Of a stretch of DNA of 64,000 bases, positions 1 to 9,115 are shown in pieces. This DNA comes from Pycnococcus provasolii (lineage: Eukaryota > Chlorophyta > Pseudoscourfieldiophyceae > Pseudoscourfieldiales > Pycnococcaceae). The notes under the pieces are model-generated. The model searched no databases, was not told the origin of the DNA, and saw only the letters and a program-made list of their open reading frames with translations. The translations under genes were made by a program, and so were the position numbers. Each line of letters begins with the position of its first letter. Position 1 is the first letter of the stretch. The DNA lies in NCBI GenBank assembly GCA_938743325.2, contig OW568896.1, positions 341,001-405,000 on the forward strand, in the 5' to 3' direction.

Positions 1-28
1 GAGCGTGACGACATGAATTTTCTTGCGC

Positions 29-143
29 TTGTTGTTGTTGTTGTTGTTGTTGTTGTTGATGTGTGTGTAATAATAGTATGAATTGATGAATTGATGATTG
101 AATTGAACAACGAGGATTTCCTTTTTGTTGTTGTTGTTGTTGT
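29..143. repeat. TTG/GTT microsatellites
   Basis: Two (TTG)n runs, at about 29-57 and 125-143, lie in AT-rich DNA downstream of the first minus-strand gene. The same trinucleotide class (GTT/CAA, GGT, CAG) recurs across the window, including inside coding regions, so it looks like a genome-wide slippage habit rather than a local element. Confidence 0.9.
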
Positions 144-266
144 TTGAATGAAACATGCCAAGATCAATACATGGAATCTGTTACAACAACCAGCACCATC
201 CAAACACCAAGTCATAGATGCTGTTGCTGCTTCTTTCGTCATCGTCGTTTGTTTGTTCGTCATGAT

Positions 267-638
267 TTACTTCTCGATCGGCTTGCCTTCCTCATCCAGC
301 GGCCATGGATTTCCGTCGACGTCAACGGGAACCTCGAGTTTCTCCAGTGTCGGCGTGCTCCACGGATACTTGCGAACGAGAGCCCACTCGACGGGTCGAC
401 CAAAGTTCTTCTTGAAGTTCTCCGTGAAAATGCGCTGCGCTTCACGGAATTCCGGCGTGCTGAACGAAAGGCGCGGATCTTCGTTCTTGCGTAGATCAGA
501 GAGCTTTTTGGTGTGCGCTTTCATTTCCTCGAGCAGCGTCGCCATGTCTTGGTTCTTCGGGTCAGCGCGCGCCTCGAAGTCGGCAGTCTTCGCCTCGTCT
601 GCTTCCGTGAACTTGTCGCCGATGTAGTTGGACGACAT
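267..638 (-). CDS. Small acidic/charged protein of unknown function (123 aa)
   Basis: The uninterrupted frame starts at an ATG (638) and encodes a soluble 123-residue protein. It has no signal peptide or membrane segment. The N-terminal half (about 1-60) is rich in E, K and D and probably helical. The C-terminal part contains the FGRPVEW and KYPWS patches and ends in a Pro/Gly/acidic tail (DVDGNPWPLDEEG). The mixed codon use and lack of low complexity look like a real conserved gene, but I do not recognise the family. The next gene, at 2197, is divergent, with 1.56 kb between the starts. A GGGATCCC palindrome lies 337 bp upstream. A second exon beyond either end cannot be excluded. Confidence 0.6.
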   Translation of the reverse strand: MSSNYIGDKFTEADEAKTADFEARADPKNQDMATLLEEMKAHTKKLSDLRKNEDPRLSFSTPEFREAQRIFTENFKKNFGRPVEWALVRKYPWSTPTLEKLEVPVDVDGNPWPLDEEGKPIEK

Positions 639-1369
639 TTTCTTCTAATTTTTACTTTCTTGTTGTTGTTGTTGTGTGTGGTGATTGGCTGGTGAGTGAT
701 GATGATGGTTGCGAGAGGCAGGCGTGCGTGCGACGACTGACTGCTGTGTGAGTCGATCGATCGACGACCTGTAGTAGTAGCAGTAGTGAGTGCGGGCTTA
801 CCTTTGACGGACTGGAATCAATGGCGGATTGAGGGATTATTGGCGGACGGACGAGCCGACGAGAGAGGGTAACGCACTCCCAGTCTTCCCGTGCGACCTA
901 ATTTCTTGTGTTGGGGGGATCCGTAATTGGTATATATCAAAAACCAAAAGGGCAAATTGTTTTTTTTGCCCGTGGGGATCCCGGTCCGGTCATCTATCCA
1001 TCTTTGAGGAAGCGAACTGTTGTGCATGCGCGCGCACATACTTCTATCTTATATCTACTACCCGCCTCCTATCATGCTGCCGTCTTGCTTGTAAGGTGCC
1101 TCGCTCGTTGGCGACGAGCCGACGACAACCTTTCCAATTTGAATTGTCGAGTTTTTTCACATGTTCCCCCCCCCAAATTTGAATTGTCGAGTTTTTCACA
1201 TACTCATTCTCGCGCCATGCTTTCTGTCAACAAATTCCACAAAACAAGCGCGCGCCTGAGGGTATACAAGTACCTGGCGAGCTTGCTTATTGCTGCGATG
1301 GGCGGCAGCGTATGCGATCGCGCGCTACTAGCTAGAGTGGTCCGAGACTCCGAGTCATGAAGGGAGAGC

Positions 1370-1764
1370 TTGTTTGCCACCAAGCCGGAGGCCGAGGTGC
1401 GAGCCGTTTGGGAGGCTCTAAAGCCCGTGAGCACCGACGTGGGGTACCTTGAGCTTTGCGATGCGATAGGCTTGCCTTCGCATTGGGGACACCCGCGACT
1501 CTTTGGACTTTCAAATGGGAGTGCGGCCAAACAACCGGCAAGGAGACCCTCAAGTACCTACACACCACCTACAAGGTCGAGTGGGAAAAGTGGAGCGATA
1601 TCGCAAAGGGGGCAGCCGTGGAGCTCTTCTGGGGCGCCGCGCTTGGCTTGGTGGACATCGGTTTGGAGGGCATCACCCCCCACTTTGAGCTCGGCTTGTG
1701 CGGCAATTTCATGGCGAAGTACAATGCGATCCAAGGCAACGCCGGCATGTGTACCGCTACTTGA
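1370..1764 (+). pseudogene. Possible decayed coding fragment in two frames
   Basis: One plus frame from about 1370 reads like protein (EVRAVWEALKPVSTDVGYL, then LPSHWGHPRLF). From about 1500 the protein-like text moves to another frame (KETLKYLHTTYKVEWEKW, then WGAALGLVDIGLEGITPHFE) and ends at 1764. The longest second-frame reading begins at TTG, not ATG. The switch suggests a frameshifted relic or an unseen intron. I do not recognise the family. Chance open reading in GC-rich DNA is a real alternative. Confidence 0.25.
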
Positions 1765-1939
1765 ACGCGCGTCGCCGCGCCCAAAGCAGACTTCGTGCCA
1801 CTCACTTGAACATGGCATGATGGCAAGAAGAGGCGCAGAGGGGCACATGGAAGTGTACGAGGGGGAAGGGGAGGGGAAATCAGGCCCGGGATGAACTCGC
1901 GCTCTTTTTGGGGCATTGAAATTTTAAATCGAAAAATCT

Positions 1940-1963
1940 CCCCCCCCCCCCCCCCCCCCCCCC
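1940..1963. repeat. Homopolymer tract of 24 C
   Basis: An uninterrupted run of 24 C on the plus strand, 234 bp before the start of the coiled-coil gene. A second 24-C tract occurs at 6145-6168 and a 23-G tract at 43275-43297. Exact lengths may be affected by sequencing. Confidence 0.9.
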
Positions 1964-2196
1964 GATCGAAGGCTGGGATGAATCGATGAAAAGTCCTGAA
2001 AGGAGGGCGGCAGGGTCCGTTCCGTCCGGGGAGCACGGACCCGGACGGTAACGGCTCTCTCGTATATTTTGATTATTTTCCCCTCTCTCTCCAACTGCTC
2101 AAGTGTTGTATTGGGTGGTCATTTTTTCTTCGTAGTTCGTGCAAACAAACGTCGTCACAAGCAACGTACGTCACAACAAACAAACAGCACTTTCTT

Positions 2197-5013
2197 ATGA
2201 ACATGATGCCCGCCGGTGGTGAGTCGTCTTTGTCGTCGTCTTCGCAGCAGGCGACGACGATGATGACCAATGTGGTTGTTGAAAAGAAACATTCGTCGGG
2301 TCCGCCGTCGCCACCCGTGAAAAAGAAGAGGTCGCCCGTGGTGGGAGGAGGAGGGCGCATACCCAACCTCATTGCTGCTGCCGGTCGGATGTTCGTCACG
2401 TCGCCAGGGCGAGGTGAGGATGATGATGTCGTCTACCCTGCGCCATTTGGAGAGAAGGACGATGACACGCCGCGCAATGACGACGACGAGGAAGAATTGG
2501 GGTACGGATCGGCGTCGAATGATGGTGTTGTAGTTGCCACTACTACCACCACCACAGATGAAGAAGAACCTATGTCGCATGCGCAGCAGCAGCAGCAGCA
2601 GCAGCAGCAGATGGGCGCCACGAGGATGATGCAACCTCGTCGTAATGGTTCGTCGACCCTTTTTGGTGGCGTCGCTGGTGTCTTCGGAAGTAGCACGAGG
2701 AACAACAACAACAGCAACATCAGGGCATCCCGTCAGGCCTCAATGCCTCTCATGCATCGTAGCATCGACGAGCGCACATTCCAACGAGAAGTCATCGACG
2801 TTCACTCAGAGATTGACAAATTGCTAGGAAGTCTGAAGGGTGAACTTGAGCACTGGCGCGAAGAATTTGAAATGCTCCAGGGATTCTGGCTCACACGTGT
2901 CGTTGTCGCCTCCTCTGCTACCGGCGTCGGCGGCGACCAACAACAACAGCAGGATGAGCAGCAGCAGCAGCAACAATGGGCCAATCCAGAATTTCACACG
3001 CTGCACGAATTCCGCGATGTGCTCGAACATTACCTCGATCATCGCGACGGCGAGCTGCAGGAGCTCGACGCTTGGCTCAAAAGCTCTGAGGAGGATCGCA
3101 GCGAAGTTTCTATGCAGATGGACGCGATGTCCACGGAACTGTCGAAGCATCGCAACGATCGCGTCGCCCTCGAGGATGAGCTGTCGTCGCTCACCGCGCA
3201 ATTTGCGGAGGTGAATGGCAAGTGCCACGCGCTCATCACCGAGGTGCAGAACCACGAGGCGGCGGCGCGCGGCATCCACACGCAGCATGCCGAAGCGGAG
3301 AGCGCGCTCGCGGAGGCGCGCTCGCGCCTGATGCGACTCGAGGAGGAGCACGAGAGCGTGATTGATGAGCTGAAGTCCGTGCGCACGCAGTACGAAGAAG
3401 TCAAGGAGCAGTACGCCGCACGACAGCGCGAGTTTACCGAAAAGGCGAAAGCTACATTTGCGCAGGGGGCGGAGCTTTCCAAGGCGACGCGCGAGCTCGC
3501 GGATGCACGCCTGCAGATTTCCAGCCTTGAGGAGGCACGGCGTCTCGCCGAGGGTGCGCTGGGCGAGCGCGACAAGGCTGCGAGCACGCTAGCGGCAGAA
3601 AAGGAGGAGACGCGCCGTCAGGTTGAGAATCTCGAGGGGAAGCTCGAAGCGGAGTGCGCGAGCCGTGCAGATTTGGCGCAAAGCCTTGCCGCAGCGAAGG
3701 AGCAGCTCGCCTCTCTCGCCGCGCGCGCCGAGACGGCGGAGAATGCGAACGAGCAGCTCGAGGCTGCCAAGGCGGAGACGGTCACGCAGTGCAAGACGCT
3801 CGAAGCGCGCGTCGTGGAGCTGACGACATTCATCGAAGAAAGCCGCACGGAGCTCTCAGAAGCGAAGGAGGGAAATCTCGCACTCAAGACGTCCGTGAGC
3901 GCGCTCGAGACGAAGCTCCTTGCGCTGCGCAAGGAGCTCGAGGCGTCGATGTACGAGAAGGAGGAGTACCGTCTGAAAGCTCAGAGCGCGACGGAAGCAC
4001 TCGACGACTTCACCGGATCGATGGAATCTCGCGTTGCGGCGATACGCAAGGAGAAGGAGGCGGCGGAATCCCGCAACTTCAACCTGCTCAAGGAGCGCGA
4101 GCGGCAGGCTGTGGAAAGCGCGCATGAGTGGGAGGCAAAGCTTGCGGCGGCGATGAGCGAGAGTGCCAAGGAGCTCGAGCGCCGTGAGGCGGACCACCAG
4201 GCTGCTCTCGCACACGAGCGCGAGGTGCACCGCAACTCTCTCGAGGAGGCGAATCGCCGTGCCATGGAATCTGGCGAATCCGCGGTGGCTGCCGCGGAGC
4301 AGGCGAGGGAGGAGGCTGTGGAGTCGCTGAGGCGCACCATGCTGTCCGACTCCTCGGCAGGCCTCGCCAAGGCGAAGTCGGAGCACGAGGCGGCGCTCTA
4401 CGAGCAGCAGCAGGCTCATCTTGCGGCCATGCAAGCTCTCAAGGAGGAGATGTCCAGCGCCGTGTCCGAGGAGCGTGCTCACCGCGTTCGCGGCGAGGAG
4501 CGCCTGCGCCAGGAGTCGAGCACCACGTTGGCGCGGCATGCGGATGCGCACCGCGCCGAGTTGGCAGAGCGCGAGTCGACGTTTCTGAACGAGCGCGAGC
4601 GGCTGCAGCAGGAACTTGTGGCGGCTCAGGAGGAAGCTGCGTCGAACGCACGAATGCAGGCGGATGCGATTCGCAGGCTTCAGGACGAGAGTCTGCAGCT
4701 TAAGCGCAGCATCGCGGAAGCGAACGACGCGACGGCTCGCCTTGAGTCGAATCTCGCGAATGTGCGCGACGAGGCGGCATCCAAGCTGCGTGATTCCGAC
4801 GGCCAGCGCCGTTCTCTCGCGGAGGAGGTGGAACGCCTGAAGGCTGCTCTCTCGCTGTCCAAGGCGGAGACGAAGAAGGCGAAGAAGGTGGCCAGAGACA
4901 TGCTCAATCAGCAGAAGGCACAGGTGACACAGCTTCTCGAAGAGCACTCGTCCAGCATCTTCGGGCGCATGAAGTCCGTTCTGAGCGCGGAGAACAGCGA
5001 CGACGAGGACTAA
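2197..5013 (+). CDS. Long coiled-coil protein (938 aa)
   Basis: This is a single open frame from ATG 2197. The first 180 residues are low complexity: Ser- and acid-rich, with a CAG-encoded poly-Gln run near 129-138. A short ordered segment follows (EIDKLLGSLKGELEHWREEF). From about residue 255 to 925 the protein is almost continuous alpha-helical coiled coil dominated by E, A, K, L, R and Q with heptad spacing. It ends in an acidic tail (SDDED). There is no motor, ATPase or membrane segment. The architecture fits a structural scaffold (centrosome/basal body, Golgi or cytoskeletal), but coiled coils do not identify a family, so no function is assigned. TAATAAA follows immediately at the stop. 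The downstream neighbour is convergent, with about 220 bp between stops. Confidence 0.85.
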   Translation: MNMMPAGGESSLSSSSQQATTMMTNVVVEKKHSSGPPSPPVKKKRSPVVGGGGRIPNLIAAAGRMFVTSPGRGEDDDVVYPAPFGEKDDDTPRNDDDEEELGYGSASNDGVVVATTTTTTDEEEPMSHAQQQQQQQQQMGATRMMQPRRNGSSTLFGGVAGVFGSSTRNNNNSNIRASRQASMPLMHRSIDERTFQREVIDVHSEIDKLLGSLKGELEHWREEFEMLQGFWLTRVVVASSATGVGGDQQQQQDEQQQQQQWANPEFHTLHEFRDVLEHYLDHRDGELQELDAWLKSSEEDRSEVSMQMDAMSTELSKHRNDRVALEDELSSLTAQFAEVNGKCHALITEVQNHEAAARGIHTQHAEAESALAEARSRLMRLEEEHESVIDELKSVRTQYEEVKEQYAARQREFTEKAKATFAQGAELSKATRELADARLQISSLEEARRLAEGALGERDKAASTLAAEKEETRRQVENLEGKLEAECASRADLAQSLAAAKEQLASLAARAETAENANEQLEAAKAETVTQCKTLEARVVELTTFIEESRTELSEAKEGNLALKTSVSALETKLLALRKELEASMYEKEEYRLKAQSATEALDDFTGSMESRVAAIRKEKEAAESRNFNLLKERERQAVESAHEWEAKLAAAMSESAKELERREADHQAALAHEREVHRNSLEEANRRAMESGESAVAAAEQAREEAVESLRRTMLSDSSAGLAKAKSEHEAALYEQQQAHLAAMQALKEEMSSAVSEERAHRVRGEERLRQESSTTLARHADAHRAELAERESTFLNERERLQQELVAAQEEAASNARMQADAIRRLQDESLQLKRSIAEANDATARLESNLANVRDEAASKLRDSDGQRRSLAEEVERLKAALSLSKAETKKAKKVARDMLNQQKAQVTQLLEEHSSSIFGRMKSVLSAENSDDED

Positions 5014-5154
5014 TAAAGGGAAAATGTTGTCGCTCTGTCTCTTTTTTTGTGGGCGGTGTGTGTGTGTGTGCGTGCGGCGAGCACACGCTTGGGCTACAGC
5101 TGTCTGTCCTGGGCGAGAGGGTGGTAAGAGACGGCGCACCAACCGTGTACTGGT

Positions 5155-5181
5155 GTGTTGTGTGTGTGTGTGTGTGTTGTG
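5155..5181. repeat. TG/GT microsatellite
   Basis: A (TG)n-rich stretch in the 222-bp gap between two convergent gene ends. A shorter GT-rich run lies near 5057-5075. I see no gene here. Confidence 0.8.
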
Positions 5182-5235
5182 TGTGCGGTTCGAGTGATGA
5201 AATAAAAGGTTGCTTTCTCTTACCGCATACGTTTC

Positions 5236-5985
5236 TCAAGTCATCATAGCCTTTTGGGTTGTTGTTGTGTGTGGTTTGTCGTGTTAGTTCGTTTGTCGTT
5301 TTGTGACGCAGAGTTAGTTGTGCGGCGGTTCCGGACGTACCTTGAACTCTTCGTAGTCTATCTGTCCACTGCCATCCTTATCGGTATCGGCGATGAGCTT
5401 TTCGATGTCAATGGTGAGCTGGAATTCCTGGATGACGGCACGCAACTTGTCCGTGCTGATTTCTCCGCTCCTGTCCGGGTTTCCCCCGAGCGCGACGAAC
5501 GCCTCGACTGTGTCTGAGTCGTCGTCCGCCGCTGCCTGCGCCGCCTTTTGGTTTTCAATCACCTTCAGGAACTCTGCGAACTCGATTTCTCCACTTGCGT
5601 CGTCGTCAACCTACATACAGCGTGTGGTTTGTGAGTGTGAGTGTGTTTGTGAGTGGTTTTGATTGTTATGCGTGTACGTGGTTTTGTTAGGTTCGTGAGA
5701 AGAACGAGACGACAACTCGACATGGAATCAAGTGTCCCACTCCTGCAGGTGTCGTCGTCGTCGTCGTGCGTGTCTCACCAACCAAATCATACGGTATATC
5801 CAAAATAACGAAATATCATCACGTACCTGTGAGATCATTTGGAAGAGTTCCTCCTCGGTTGGGTTCTGGCCCATGCTCTGCAACGTCGCTTTCAGCTCGT
5901 TCGTGTCGATGGTCCCACTTCCATCTTTGTCGAACTTCGCGAACGCCTCACGGCAAGCAGCTATCTCGTCGCCGTCAAGACCCAT
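5236..5985 (-). CDS. Calmodulin-like EF-hand protein, dynein light-chain type (3 exons, 147 aa)
   Basis: I read three exons: 5985-5827, 5610-5341 and 5250-5236, with GT-AG introns of 216 and 90 bp. Both introns are phase 0 and the donors are GTACGT. The spliced product is 147 residues. It has a canonical EF loop near 19-30 (DKDGSGTIDTNE), another just after the first junction (DDDASGEIEFAE), a degenerate third (NPDRSGEIS) and a canonical fourth (DKDGSGQIDYEE). The last exon adds only AMMT and the stop, restoring the calmodulin-type end. The third-hand pattern (VALGGNPDRSGEI) and EFLKVIENQK recall flagellar outer-arm dynein calmodulin-like light chains (18 kDa/LC4 type) more than calmodulin itself, though I rank this from memory. 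Likely role: Ca2+ sensing on an axonemal or other motor. The short terminal exon is inferred. Confidence 0.8.
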
Positions 5986-6144
5986 AGGAGACTATATAAA
6001 CAAGACTAAAAACAAGACTAACGGCCCCGGACGAAACAAGACAGTGTTTCTTAAGGGAACAGCTTAACAGTTTCTTAAGGCCGGCCGCAAGGGGTGGTTC
6101 CACCTTAAGGTTCAACCTTAAGGTTCGACTTCAGACTCTTGTTG

Positions 6145-6168
6145 CCCCCCCCCCCCCCCCCCCCCCCC
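6145..6168. repeat. Homopolymer tract of 24 C
   Basis: An uninterrupted C-run on the plus strand, 160 bp upstream of the EF-hand gene start (read as G on that gene's sense strand). It has the same length as the 1940-1963 tract. Confidence 0.9.
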
Positions 6169-6522
6169 TCAGGGGTTAACCGGCCTCCCTGGGTCCCCCC
6201 TGGTGCCTGGGGTGCACCGGGACTCGACGATAAAGGGGGACTCGTGCTTCGGACTGTCTGGACTACGCGCCCGCCTGTTCCGCCCGCCCGGCCGGTTGGT
6301 TGCTTGGTTGCTTGGCTCGTCACCTGTCACCTGTCCCCTGTCCCCACCTAACCTTAGGGGGGCGGAGCTACACCAATTACTGGGGTACTGGGGTGTCCAG
6401 CCCTCCTCGAGATGCCTCTTTCCTACCTTAGACGGACCTTAGTAGTACTACTAGTCGGCCTTAGTGTGTTGTTGTGTGCCGCGGTAGGTCGAAGGCCAAG
6501 ACTTGGGAGGCAGAAAGCAAAG

Positions 6523-6548
6523 GCAACGCAACGCAACGCAACGCAACG
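6523..6548. repeat. 5-bp tandem repeat (GCAAC)5
   Basis: Five head-to-tail GCAAC units in intergenic DNA. There is no coding or structural role visible. Confidence 0.85.
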
Positions 6549-7096
6549 AGGCTCCCTTGTGCCTTGTGGGCCTGTGGGGGGCCCGGTTACTTCCTAAACC
6601 TACCGACGAGGTGAGGCTCATATCATCGCGAAGCACCTCATCATCGCGAACACTCTCAACGAGGACGAACAATTCCTCAGGGGGCTGCCTGGGCTGCCTG
6701 CAGGGGTGAAGTTCTTCTCCCGGACCTAATCACCTGACCTAATCGCTACCAGTTCGCAAGTTGCTCAGGTTAGAAGGTTGGTTGCTCGTGCGAGTTCACC
6801 AGGCAGCCACTGGTGGACCCATCACCCGACTCCTTCTTATTTCCCTTCATCAAGCCTCTCTTCAAGAACACGGCACGCAAACACGGCACGTGAACGGGAC
6901 ACAATCACCCGACAGCCTCTCGGAGTCGCGAGTCGAGAAGAAGAAGTCCTATGCAGTCCTTCAAAAGGGACGACGCACCTGGCACCGTTCGGACCGCCTT
7001 ATTAGACTATGTACATAGACCAGAACTGAACGTAAGTTACCCGCGTAGGAAAGGGTGGAGAGGCCTATTCATCATTAGGGTATTAAAAACCCAAAC

Positions 7097-7123
7097 TAGG
7101 GTTAGGGTTAGCGCTAGGGTTAC
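7097..7123. repeat. Telomere-like TTAGGG motif cluster upstream of GUP1-like gene
   Basis: Reads CTAGGGTTAGGGTTAGCG then CTAGGGTTACC on the plus strand, ending about 55 bp before the ATG at 7178. It is embedded in unique sequence with genes on both sides, so it is not a chromosome end. Short telo-box elements are known in plant promoters (established for AAACCCTAA). A promoter role here is inference. Confidence 0.7.
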
Positions 7124-7177
7124 CAAAGGCCTCTCCCCTTTGGGCTCTTAATAAGAGGCTTTCGAAAACTACGCGCC

Positions 7178-9115
7178 ATGGGCCAGCAGGCTGCCATCGC
7201 GTCGTCGTCGTCCGTGGCGTCGTCCGTGGTTCGTTGGCGTCGTCCGTCTTCCATTTATCTTCTTGTATGCGTTTTAGCTGTCACGGTCAGCTTAGGACAT
7301 ATGCTGTATCACGTATCTTGGTTATCCTCCTCCTCCTCGTACCCGCTCGGTGCACTCCGTGGTGGCATTTCGCGATCCCCCTGGAATTCTTTTTCTCACT
7401 TGGTAAGATTTCTCGACGTTTCCTCTTCTGAGAGCACTGATACACTGATTCTCCGTGACGATTCGGACGACCAGTGGCGCGATTTTAGACGTGCGATTCC
7501 AACGGCGTCTCTCGCCATGGGAGCGTACGTCATGCTGTCACGCACAATGCGGATCGTGTTTCCCGCGCAAGGAATCGGACACGCTTGCACAGCCGCCGTC
7601 TTTGGAGTCGTGTTCGTTGCGTACCTGCACGGATACGCGTGCCTGTTCTTGCTCGCTTTCGCGATTCTCGGATTCTCCATTGTGCAAACGCTCGTTAAAC
7701 TTGTCGGGGATCCCGCCGCCATGAACCCCAAAAAGGTTGACACCACGTCACACGTCGCGCCGTCGAAAACAGCGACACGGCAACAAGCCGCCGCCGTAGC
7801 TGTCGTCTGGGCGTACAGCCTTGCCGTGATGTACATCGCGCGCGACCAGCACGGAATCGCATTCAGCAACATACCGCTCATTCCGCACGACGTCGCCATG
7901 CACATGGACAGACATCGAGGGTCGCTGAGGTGGCACGTCTCGTTCAACTTGGTCGTGCTGAAGTACCTCGCGTACGCGTGCGACGCCATCTGGGCGTCCA
8001 CACCACCGCCGCCAACAGCAGCATCGACAAACGCCGCGCCGCCGCTCGCAGTGCTGTCGGACGATAAAAGGTACAGGCGCCTGACGGAGATGAGGAGGTC
8101 ACGCGGCGACTACGCGTCGCCCGTGCTGTACGTCGCCTTCATCCTGTACCCGCCGCTGTACATCGCAGGGCCGACGTCGTCGTTCAACGCATTCGCCGCG
8201 TACGTCCGACAATCTGCCGCATCTGACGTCCCACCCGCCGCATCGACGAAAAAGCTGCTCGAGCACCTTGCACGCCTGGTCGTCGCATTCATGACCACGG
8301 AACTGTTTACGCACATCTCCTTCGCAAATGCCATCGCGACGCGAGGGGGAGGCATGATCGTCAAGCCTCACCACTCTGGAGACGACTACGAGCTGCGCAA
8401 GGGAACGGGAACGCCGTTCGATTACGCAAGCATCGGCTTCTACACGCTGATGTTCATGTGGCTGAAGTTCCTGACGATCTGGCGCTTCTTCCGCTGGTTT
8501 GCGCTCGCGGACGGCGTCGCTCCGCCCGAGAACATGAAGCGATGCATGTGCGACAACTACGACGTCGAGGGATTCTGGAAAGGGTGGCATTCGAGCTTCA
8601 ACTTGTGGCTCGTTCGCTACGTGTACATTCCGCTCGGCGGCGGTGGGAACCTCCCGTGGTCGATCTGGGCGGTGTTCCTATTCGTCGCCGCGTGGCACGA
8701 CGTGGATCCGCGTCTTCTAGTGTGGGCGTGCATTTTTGGCGTGTACTTGATCCCCGAGCGTGTGCTGAAGTGGGCGTGCCGCGTTGCCCCGCGCAAGCGC
8801 GCCGAGGGCAGCACACACGTATTTTGGCGACGTCTCGCAGCCTTTGTGGACGGGCCGTGGTACCGTCCGACATGCGCGCTCGTCGCGGCGTTGAACATCT
8901 GGGTGCTTTTGGTAGGTAACCTAGTAGGCTACGCGCTCGGCTGGGACGGTCTCGTGCGCATGTTTCGCGAGAGTTTGAGTGGCAGCTCTCGTAATGAGAA
9001 TGGCCTGGTTGAGTTTTTCGTGTGTTCTATCCTGGTGCTAAGTGCCGCCGCGGAGTTGATGTTCGAGAAGCGCGCACACGAGGCGATAAAGGAGGCCCGA
9101 GTGACGATGATGTAA
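7178..9115 (+). CDS. GUP1: MBOAT-family O-acyltransferase, Gup1/HHAT-like (645 aa)
   Basis: A polytopic membrane protein with a hydrophobic N-terminus and about ten further hydrophobic segments. Hallmarks of the Gup1/HHAT branch of the membrane-bound O-acyltransferases are present: GFWKGWHSSFNLWLVRY followed by IPLGG near residues 464-488, and AAWHDVDPRLLVW near 503-515. The latter contains the invariant His of the family (WHD); the Asn of SSFNLW is the other expected active-site residue. Yeast Gup1 remodels lipid moieties of GPI anchors in the ER, and animal relatives acylate secreted proteins. ER membrane acyl transfer is the safe prediction; substrate is unknown. Length matches the family. 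A telomere-like motif lies about 55 bp upstream of the ATG. Confidence 0.88.
   Translation: MGQQAAIASSSSVASSVVRWRRPSSIYLLVCVLAVTVSLGHMLYHVSWLSSSSSYPLGALRGGISRSPWNSFSHLVRFLDVSSSESTDTLILRDDSDDQWRDFRRAIPTASLAMGAYVMLSRTMRIVFPAQGIGHACTAAVFGVVFVAYLHGYACLFLLAFAILGFSIVQTLVKLVGDPAAMNPKKVDTTSHVAPSKTATRQQAAAVAVVWAYSLAVMYIARDQHGIAFSNIPLIPHDVAMHMDRHRGSLRWHVSFNLVVLKYLAYACDAIWASTPPPPTAASTNAAPPLAVLSDDKRYRRLTEMRRSRGDYASPVLYVAFILYPPLYIAGPTSSFNAFAAYVRQSAASDVPPAASTKKLLEHLARLVVAFMTTELFTHISFANAIATRGGGMIVKPHHSGDDYELRKGTGTPFDYASIGFYTLMFMWLKFLTIWRFFRWFALADGVAPPENMKRCMCDNYDVEGFWKGWHSSFNLWLVRYVYIPLGGGGNLPWSIWAVFLFVAAWHDVDPRLLVWACIFGVYLIPERVLKWACRVAPRKRAEGSTHVFWRRLAAFVDGPWYRPTCALVAALNIWVLLVGNLVGYALGWDGLVRMFRESLSGSSRNENGLVEFFVCSILVLSAAAELMFEKRAHEAIKEARVTMM

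Larger units (their letters stand above)
639..2196. other. Intergenic region with duplications, a 24-C tract and degenerate coding signal
   Basis: This 1.56 kb lies between two divergent starts. It holds a GGGATCCC palindrome (975-982), two imperfect copies of a 27-base sequence (1136-1162 and 1175-1202) separated by a C-run, stretches that read like protein in two different plus-strand frames (about 1370-1764), and an uninterrupted run of 24 C (1940-1963). No complete gene is evident. The AT-rich segment 2060-2190 is the probable 5' leader of the next gene. Confidence 0.6.
5986..7177. other. Intergenic region with C-tract, CCTTAAGG repeats and telomere-like motif
   Basis: This 1.19-kb divergent spacer has no convincing gene. 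It contains several CCTTAAGG-type palindromes near 6050-6125 beside a GGCCGGCC site, a run of 24 C (6145-6168), five GCAAC units (6523-6548), and GGGTTAGGGTTAG-type sequence at about 7097-7123 close to the next start. Short open frames lack protein-like composition. Confidence 0.6.

Noticed and set aside
818-1039. Small minus frame upstream of gene 1
   Set aside because: No protein-like composition, and it overlaps the probable promoter of the first gene.
3856-5142. 428-codon minus-strand open frame opposite the coiled-coil gene
   Set aside because: It is antisense to a convincing coiled-coil protein; Leu/Arg/His-rich composition is the usual mirror of Glu/Ala/Lys codons.
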